Source of the DNA: a virus
DNA length: 43,082 nucleotides
Virus record (IMG/VR): IMGVR_UViG_3300041405_000129
Span: 1-43,082 of that record
Strand: one strand, 5' to 3'
In this document: in pieces, positions 38,321 to 43,082 of the stretch
Layout: each line of letters opens with the position of its first letter
Position numbering within the stretch: the stretch's first letter is position 1
Program-made: the position numbers and the translations under genes
Notes under the pieces: generated by a model
Database searches by the model: none
The model's input: only the letters and a program-made list of their open reading frames with translations
What the model was told of the DNA's origin: nothing

Positions 38321-39144
38321 GCTCGCACCTCATGCACTTCTTTCAATACTAGATTCAAAACCTGCAAACGGGTTTCGTCATCAAACTCAACCATTGCCGC
38401 AGCAGCATGAATCAGACGCTCTACCAGGGCCTCAGGGATGCGCTTAGGTCTGAGCACGGCGTTAGTCACCCGAGTCTTGCCGATCGCCTTGGCCTCAACG
38501 AGAGCTGCACCCAGCACCGCCCCAGCCTTGTCACCGTGAGTCTTCACAGCCTGCGCGGCAATAGTTGGTTTGACCTCACCGGCCTTGACCATTTCGTGCA
38601 CGTCGGTGTTGCCGCTGGCCAGGGTAAGGACGCGTTGAATCGTGGCCAACTTCTCACCGCTGCGGTCAGCTATCTGTTGCGGTGTCCAGCCAAACCCAAG
38701 CAGCTTGTTATAGACCCGCCCGAGCCCGAGCACGTCAACTTCGGCACGCTTGGTGCTGGTTGCCTGGCGCAACAGTTGCTCAGCGTCATTGCCGACAAAA
38801 GGTTTGACTGATACCCACGCTTCAAGAATTGTCGGGTCATCCTTGTTTGGGGTGCGGGGTAACGTCCCGCGTTCGTCCATCTTTTTAAAGGCAAAGCGGC
38901 GTGTGTGCCCCTGTACAACCCACACGCCACCCTCAGCACGCGGCACAACCTCAAGCGCCTCAACGGTGCCACCAGCTTCAAGGTACGCCACCAGCGCGTC
39001 AACGTCCTCTTGATACTTTGGCGAATTGTAGTCGCGAACGATGTTGAAGCCTGGTCGCTCGTGGATGTCTTCCAGACGAACGCTGTTGGCTTCACCGCGC
39101 TTTACGGTGCCGTCGTGACGCATGGATTTAAAGGTTGGTTGCAT
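38317..39144 (-). CDS. ParB/Spo0J-like DNA-binding protein
   Basis: The product has 275 aa. The N-terminal ParB-like domain has VWVVQGHTRRFAFKKM (the G-x-x-RR-x-x-A box). Residues about 150-200 (GFGWTPQQIADRSGEKLATI) form the helix-turn-helix. The last part is helical. No partner ParA is seen, so segregation is unlikely; a CTP-dependent DNA-binding regulator or nuclease-related role is more plausible. Starts in a TGACAATG context. Confidence 0.82.
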   Translation of the reverse strand: MQPTFKSMRHDGTVKRGEANSVRLEDIHERPGFNIVRDYNSPKYQEDVDALVAYLEAGGTVEALEVVPRAEGGVWVVQGHTRRFAFKKMDERGTLPRTPNKDDPTILEAWVSVKPFVGNDAEQLLRQATSTKRAEVDVLGLGRVYNKLLGFGWTPQQIADRSGEKLATIQRVLTLASGNTDVHEMVKAGEVKPTIAAQAVKTHGDKAGAVLGAALVEAKAIGKTRVTNAVLRPKRIPEALVERLIHAAAAMVEFDDETRLQVLNLVLKEVHEVRA

Positions 39145-39150
39145 TGTCAG

Positions 39151-39309
39151 TTATCCCAGTTCAGTAGAATCATTCAAGAAGGTAAAGGATGTGCGCTTTT
39201 CAATTTCTTTTGCAATCGAGTGCAGATAGGCGCGACTTGCGTAAACGGTAAACCAAACAGTCGAGCCGTTAGAGTGCTTAAACTTTAGGAGGAAGTTGCA
39301 CATTGTCAT
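39151..39309 (-). CDS. Very small hypothetical protein
   Basis: The product has 52 aa from the ATG at 39309 (ATG ACA ATG). LLKFKHSNGSTVWFTVYASR suggests two beta strands and a helix. It overlaps its upstream neighbour by 32 bases and ends six bases before the ParB-like start. A longer frame from 39342 is rejected because it extends further into the neighbour. Confidence 0.6.
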   Translation of the reverse strand: MTMCNFLLKFKHSNGSTVWFTVYASRAYLHSIAKEIEKRTSFTFLNDSTELG

Positions 39310-39682
39310 GTTCCGCCGTATCACCAATGGGAAAGAAATCATTGAGCAATTGAACTTGCGTCAAATGAAAGTTTGCACGCTTGTTATAGTGTTCCGAATC
39401 ACTCTTGCGCATGTCAGCATCAGCCGCGTATTCCCGCAATCGCAACACCGCCTGCCAGTGATGCAACCGAAGAGCCCGCAGACCTTCAACAATATAAGGC
39501 TGCATGGTTGGGACTTCTTCGGTCGTGCAGTCTTCGTCGCCCCACTTGTGACAGAACATCAACGCAAGTTCATTGCCGCAGCAATTGGTTTCAGCGCACT
39601 TGCGCACTTCATACGCCAACTGCTGGTCAGTGGTTGCAAAGCCCTCAGTCTTTGCGTTGTTCCAAACGATCCAATGAGTCAA
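39278..39682 (-). CDS. Hypothetical early protein
   Basis: The product has 134 aa. HWIVWNNAKTEGFATTDQQL and the Cys/His-containing ETNCCGNELALMFCHKWGDE suggest a metal-stabilised N-terminal fold, followed by helices. Overlaps its upstream neighbour by four bases. No family recognised. Confidence 0.68.
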   Translation of the reverse strand: MTHWIVWNNAKTEGFATTDQQLAYEVRKCAETNCCGNELALMFCHKWGDEDCTTEEVPTMQPYIVEGLRALRLHHWQAVLRLREYAADADMRKSDSEHYNKRANFHLTQVQLLNDFFPIGDTAEHDNVQLPPKV

Positions 39683-39975
39683 CGTAAGTACCTCGCAGCT
39701 TCGTTGAGCAACCGGGGCGCCACTTGTTCTAGAAGATCAGGTTGTGATTGCCTGGGTTGTTCGTACTGGTACTCAACAGGACCCGAGCCGACAGCCTCAC
39801 GGCACTTGAAGGTCACGCGGGTTCCTGCCGGTGCGCGGGCCACAACATCGCGTTCGATACCAGGCTTAGCCAAGTTGCAGATGTGCATACCTACATCATA
39901 CTGTGGGAAGTTGGCCACGGTTTCGTTTACGCACGGTTCACCCGCCAAGCAATAAGTCATCATGAGTTCAAACAT
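39679..39975 (-). CDS. Hypothetical early protein
   Basis: The product has 98 aa from the ATG at 39975, with GAGG nine bases upstream; a TTG at 39990 is in frame but lies across that site. It has several Cys (CLAGEPC, HIC, FKC). VGMHICNLAKPGIERDVVAR and TRVTFKCREAVGSGPVEYQY look beta-rich. No family recognised. Confidence 0.65.
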   Translation of the reverse strand: MFELMMTYCLAGEPCVNETVANFPQYDVGMHICNLAKPGIERDVVARAPAGTRVTFKCREAVGSGPVEYQYEQPRQSQPDLLEQVAPRLLNEAARYLR

Positions 39976-40672
39976 TTCGGATAGCCTCAACCATATCGTG
40001 GATGATCAACTCAATCTCAAGGTACGGGATGCCGCACGCCCTCAAGCTGGTTGCAAGTTCAGCCTTGATTGCCTTCTGCTTGGCGCGCTGGCGATCACTT
40101 TCAACCCCAAGTGTTGCAGACGTACCCAACTTGAACGCCGCTTTAGCAACATACTGGCGGGTAAGTTCCTGCTTTAACTTCTCGTTACGTTGGCTAGCAT
40201 CCATTGCTTGATGAATTTTAGTTCCAATAATTACAGCAGTCTTACCGCCTTCACCAACATCGTACTCATACCGCCGACCCACCGCGAACCCGGTTATATC
40301 TGCAACCCGTGGTTGACTGCCAACATTGGTGCGCACCAAAAACCCGCGCTCTTGAAGTTGCTTGGTCATTTCGCGGGCTGTCAGCACCGCGTCACCCGAG
40401 CAGCTACCCGACATTGACATCTTGCTTGGTTGAATCCGGCGAGGCTCAAGCGACCAGTTGCGGGCTTTCACAGCCTCAGCAGCGTTGAAGTTTTCCAGCT
40501 CGCCCATGCTCAGCTCTTGAAGCAACAGGTTCTCACCGCAGCCCTTGCAGCACAGGTGCGAGCCGTGAACAAAGCCAAGGGAGAGCACGTAGCGCTCTTG
40601 GCATTTCGGGCACTGGGTGAACCGCAGGCCGGTAAGCGTGCTGATGATTACCGCGTTACTGTGCATTGTCAT
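39968..40672 (-). CDS. Zinc-ribbon hypothetical protein
   Basis: The product has 234 aa from the ATG at 40672, with CGGAGCAA just upstream. The N-terminus has CPKCQERYVLSLGF and CCKGCGENLLL, a CxxC-CxxC zinc ribbon. The centre (VRTNVGSQPRVADITGFAVG) is mixed. The C-terminal half is helical and basic. First gene of the unit from promoter 40699-40727. DNA or RNA binding is possible. Confidence 0.72.
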   Translation of the reverse strand: MTMHSNAVIISTLTGLRFTQCPKCQERYVLSLGFVHGSHLCCKGCGENLLLQELSMGELENFNAAEAVKARNWSLEPRRIQPSKMSMSGSCSGDAVLTAREMTKQLQERGFLVRTNVGSQPRVADITGFAVGRRYEYDVGEGGKTAVIIGTKIHQAMDASQRNEKLKQELTRQYVAKAAFKLGTSATLGVESDRQRAKQKAIKAELATSLRACGIPYLEIELIIHDMVEAIRNV

Positions 40673-40698
40673 TGCTCCGTGTGCGTTCAAGTGAGCGA

Positions 40699-40727
40699 AC
40701 GATAGAACGCTAATAACGGTCTGTCAA
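40699..40727 (-). promoter_or_regulatory. Cassette promoter (site 6), strong
   Basis: TTGACA (40727-40722), 17-base spacer GACCGTTATTAGCGTTC, TATCGT (40704-40699). It follows a terminator by about 10 bases and precedes the zinc-ribbon gene. Confidence 0.88.
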
Positions 40728-40732
40728 CAGGA

Positions 40733-40758
40733 TATTAAAAAGCCGCTATGCAGCGGCT
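40733..40758 (-). terminator. Terminator after the TetR-like regulator gene
   Basis: AGCCGCT/AGCGGCT with a 4-base loop, then TTTTTAATAT on the minus strand. The stem contains the stop codon of the regulator gene. It closes the helicase-nuclease-regulator operon. Confidence 0.88.
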
Positions 40759-41264
40759 AAGATTTTGCGGGCCTGGCTCACAAGGTCCGGGGGAACGTGG
40801 TGCACATTCATGTCCAGCTCAATCGCATCGGCAACAATATCAACCTCTTTGACCGTCACGGCTTTGGCCAGCACCGCGTCACGCAGCCCGAGCACTGTGC
40901 CGAAATAGCGACTGATCAACCCGTCACTGATACCCAATGCGGTTGCCACGCTGGCGCGGCTCACCTCGCACAAGCCATGAGCCTTGGCTTGCTTGAAGGC
41001 CTCGGTGAGAATTTCAACCTTGCGCTCAGCAGGACTGAGGCGTGGGCACCGAACCTCAAGATCAGCAGCCATGGTGCCGTTGGCTACCCCGTAATCCTTT
41101 ACCGCGGTGCGGAATGCATCAATGCTGCCAAAGTGATTGGTTACCGCAAATTGATAGAAGCCGGTGGCGTCACTCATAACCTTGCTGGTCAGATGCCCCA
41201 GTCCGTGCACAAGGGCAAGTGCATGCCCCTTGACTAGTAGTTCTCGTTTTGTGTCCCGTTGCAT
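40746..41264 (-). CDS. Putative regulator with two TetR-like helix-turn-helix units
   Basis: The product has 172 aa. The C-terminal half, EILTEAFKQAKAHGLCEVSR followed by ASVATALGISDGLISRYFGT, is a TetR-type DNA-binding module. The N-terminal half, with a GHALALVHGLGHLTSKVMSD helix and NHFGSIDAFRTAVKDYG, looks like a second, diverged copy. No ligand domain follows. AGGAGG lies upstream. A candidate to bind the GACCGTCATTAG core of the phage promoters; it is the last gene of the helicase operon. Confidence 0.72.
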   Translation of the reverse strand: MQRDTKRELLVKGHALALVHGLGHLTSKVMSDATGFYQFAVTNHFGSIDAFRTAVKDYGVANGTMAADLEVRCPRLSPAERKVEILTEAFKQAKAHGLCEVSRASVATALGISDGLISRYFGTVLGLRDAVLAKAVTVKEVDIVADAIELDMNVHHVPPDLVSQARKILAAA

Positions 41265-41297
41265 CGCGCAACCTCCTAAGCGTAAGTAACGGGCACT

Positions 41298-41777
41298 TTA
41301 CAGGCTGCCGGGACCAGTTGCAAATAACGCCCTACCGCCAGAAGACAGCACCAGCTCAGCCCAAGTCTGCTGAGCCTGCTCGTGTTCGTCGCCGGTGTAG
41401 ACCCAGCCCTCTTCTTTCATTTCAACGCTCAGGAATCGCGCAATCTTGTACCCGACCATCCAAGGTGCAATGACCACGGGTTCCCAGCCGATGAGGTCCG
41501 CAGACTTGATCATCTTGTTTTGCTTCTCAGACTCGTTGGCCAGGCCATACCGCACGTAGCGCCCGCTCTTGTCAGGCAACGCGCCCACGTTGTTACGCCA
41601 CAAATGAATGCCCTTGTCGCTCGCCTCAAGCATCACCAGGGACTGTTGCCGCCCCTCGCTACCCAAAGGCCCATCCACTTCAACAGTCGGCGCGTGCGTC
41701 ACGCCCATTAGTGTTTCAAGCTCAAGGACGGCCCCGAAGGGCACCCCATGTCTTGCCGCCCAACTACGCAGGATCAC
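41298..41777 (-). CDS. VRR-NUC-like nuclease
   Basis: The product has 159 aa. HLWRNNVGALPDKSGRYVRY followed by a loop with ADLIGW, then FLSVEMKEEGW with the E-x-K pair, fits VRR-NUC/PD-(D/E)XK nucleases. QQTWAELVLSSGGRALFAT is the usual Q-x-x-W...GG end. It may cut replication or recombination intermediates with the helicase encoded two genes upstream. Overlaps its upstream neighbour by four bases. Confidence 0.85.
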   Translation of the reverse strand: MILRSWAARHGVPFGAVLELETLMGVTHAPTVEVDGPLGSEGRQQSLVMLEASDKGIHLWRNNVGALPDKSGRYVRYGLANESEKQNKMIKSADLIGWEPVVIAPWMVGYKIARFLSVEMKEEGWVYTGDEHEQAQQTWAELVLSSGGRALFATGPGSL

Positions 41778-42766
41778 TCAGGCAAGCCCGTCAAAATCAT
41801 CAATCCTGTTGCGTGATCGAAATGCTCATGCTCAACAAGAAACTCAACGCGCTGCCCAATCTGGTCAATCTGCTGCTTGGCTTTGTTCAACGCGTTCTCA
41901 ACTTCCTGAATTTTTGCACCCAGGCCGGCAAACTGAGCCTCGCTGTACGTGTGGTCAGGGGTGTCATCGTTGAGCTGGCCGTAATAGGCATTCAATTGCC
42001 GCTTTGCTTCAACGTGGGTGCTTGCCGCACCTGCAACTTGCTCGGCTTCGTCGTACCAAACGAATGTGTGATTGCCATATTGGGTGATTGCGCCATGGTG
42101 CAGTACCGCTACCGTTTCAGGCTCTGACGGGTAAGGTTTTGGCAGTTCTGGTGATGGCCACGGTTTCTCACTGAAAGGCTTGCCTGCTTCTGGCGGTGCT
42201 AACTGAGGTTGCGAGCGGGTGCGTTCAATGACGTGCGTGACACCATCAACCATAACGTCAGTTGCTCGGCGAGGCTGACCCCCGTCCCTGCTGACGTCAA
42301 ACCACACAACCCCAAAACAGTTGACCGTCACGTGTTGCTCATGCGCCTTGGCAAACTTCCAAAGCCCGCCGTTCTCAGCTTCGTCGGTTGTGAGGCGAGT
42401 GGCAGTGCTCTCAGTCATCGGATGGGTGTACGCAACTGGTGCTGGTGCTGGTGCTGGTGCTGGTGCTGGCATCATAGGTTGTGGGACATCCGTAAATCCG
42501 AACGCGTCAGTTGGGTACGATGGACCGTTGTCGAAATTGTGGCGCACCCACACTTTTGAATTCATAGCCGGATCTGGCGAAATCTCCAACTTATCGAACG
42601 CTTCACACCGCGACGCTGAAAAACCACTGCGGTGAGCTTGGTAGATCCGCTCACCATCAGCAGCAATGAACGGCTCATCGGTGTGAACCTGTGCGCGCCC
42701 AGCGCCGTCATAGCTTGCCCATTTCCAGTTGTTGCCCAGCCCTTCAAAGATTGCTTGCGTTGTCAT
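41774..42766 (-). CDS. Hypothetical protein with Ala-Pro linker
   Basis: The product has 330 aa. A globular N-terminal part (NWKWASYDGAGRAQVHTDEP) is followed by an (AP)n linker encoded by a hexanucleotide repeat. A second globular region (HEQHVTVNCFGVVWFDVSRD, THVIERTRSQPQLA) is followed by a Pro-rich stretch and a C-terminal coiled coil (EVENALNKAKQQIDQIGQRV). The start overlaps the helicase stop as ATGA and has CGGAGCAA upstream. No family recognised; an accessory to helicase and nuclease is possible. Confidence 0.75.
   Translation of the reverse strand: MTTQAIFEGLGNNWKWASYDGAGRAQVHTDEPFIAADGERIYQAHRSGFSASRCEAFDKLEISPDPAMNSKVWVRHNFDNGPSYPTDAFGFTDVPQPMMPAPAPAPAPAPVAYTHPMTESTATRLTTDEAENGGLWKFAKAHEQHVTVNCFGVVWFDVSRDGGQPRRATDVMVDGVTHVIERTRSQPQLAPPEAGKPFSEKPWPSPELPKPYPSEPETVAVLHHGAITQYGNHTFVWYDEAEQVAGAASTHVEAKRQLNAYYGQLNDDTPDHTYSEAQFAGLGAKIQEVENALNKAKQQIDQIGQRVEFLVEHEHFDHATGLMILTGLPE
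42436..42469. repeat. CTGGTG hexanucleotide microsatellite
   Basis: About five and a half copies of CTGGTG encode the Ala-Pro linker on the minus strand. Copy-number change by whole units would keep the frame. Confidence 0.9.
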
Positions 42767-43082
42767 GCTGCTTGCTCCGCGTGTTGGTTGGTGTCGGGGA
42801 ATGGTAGGTCATTAATAACGTATCCCGCAAGCAGCATTTTGGCTGTGATGCGCTCACGTAATTCTTTGGCGTCTTGAGCTTTCAAACCCATGGCTGCCAG
42901 CACGTCAAGTTTGAACGTGTGATAGAAACGCATGGTTACGCTTTCCAGATCATCCGCCGGGAACATGCCTGCCCAACAGTTCATGCTGTGCCGTAGGTTG
43001 CGCTGCTCACGCTGTAGCTCGGCCTGCATGTTCGCGATGTTGCGGCCTATCGCCGTGCCCTGATGTTGCTGCGCGATGTATT
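42763..43082 (-). CDS. DEAD/DEAH-like helicase, C-terminal part (continues from position 1)
   Basis: After the circular join this segment supplies the last 64 residues and stop of the 601-aa helicase. The frame from base 1 to base 42955 is unbroken (1613 + 193 = 1806 bases, exactly 602 codons). It includes a helical end (LDVLAAMGLKAQDAKELRER). Bases 42956-43082 are the duplicate of 1-127. The stop overlaps the next gene's ATG. Confidence 0.9.
   Translation of the reverse strand, partial: YIAQQHQGTAIGRNIANMQAELQREQRNLRHSMNCWAGMFPADDLESVTMRFYHTFKLDVLAAMGLKAQDAKELRERITAKMLLAGYVINDLPFPDTNQHAEQAA
42956..43082. repeat. Terminal direct repeat, copy 2 (circular overlap)
   Basis: Exact copy of bases 1-127. 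One of the two copies should be removed when the genome is treated as a circle. Confidence 0.95.

Noticed and set aside
1-43082. Lysogeny module, CRISPR array, insertion sequence
   Set aside because: No integrase, CI-like repressor, attachment core, spaced palindromic repeats or transposase was seen on either strand.

Overview
The window is a complete or near-complete tailed-phage genome. It was assembled as a circle and opened inside a helicase gene. Bases 1-127 are repeated exactly at 42956-43082, so the unique length is about 42,955 bp. Joining the ends restores a 601-codon reading frame. A contractile tail (DUF3383-type sheath, DUF3277-type tube, gpJ-like and gp25-like baseplate proteins, gpV-like spike) makes it a myovirus-type phage. 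An Rz/nested-Rz1 spanin pair implies a Gram-negative host, and the sequence style would suit a Pseudomonas-like gammaproteobacterium, although nothing here fixes the host. I see no integrase, no CI-type repressor and no tRNA, so a strictly lytic life style is likely.

Layout. (1) The only plus-strand block, 1704-7735, holds a Pro/Ala-rich protein, a DUF2800 Cas4-like nuclease, a DUF2815 ssDNA-binding-like protein, a short family B DNA polymerase and three small genes. It ends at a bidirectional terminator. (2) The late block on the minus strand is read from 31464 down to 7746: small terminase, ASCH-domain protein, small genes, large terminase, portal, MuF-like protein, protease/scaffold, cement protein, capsid, connectors, sheath, tube, frameshifted tail chaperones, tape measure, baseplate, fibre, fibre chaperone and lysis cassette. 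(3) The early block on the minus strand runs from 1613 across the junction and from 42766 down to 31777: DEAD-like helicase, VRR-NUC nuclease, tandem-TetR-like regulator, zinc-ribbon and ParB-like proteins, many small genes, and an AEP primase/SF3 helicase.

How the parts fit. Primase-helicase, polymerase B, the SSB-like protein, the Cas4-like and VRR nucleases and the DEAD-like helicase would form a phage-encoded replication/recombination set. Between the primase gene and the small-terminase gene lie eleven copies of a 9-mer, GGTTACAAG, on both strands and on both sides of an AT-rich stretch: a strong candidate origin or operator array.

The early block is cut into transcription units by at least five terminator-promoter cassettes. 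Each is a GC hairpin with a T-tract followed at once by a promoter whose spacer carries a GACCGTCATTAG-like core. Two of these cassettes frame a predicted small RNA of about 100 nt and a 75-bp structured leader (21-bp perfect inverted repeat) in front of the primase gene. One early unit ends in four consecutive small genes that resemble ribosome modulation factor (RMF). The cassettes, the sRNA/leader and the RMF-like array are the most original features of the window.
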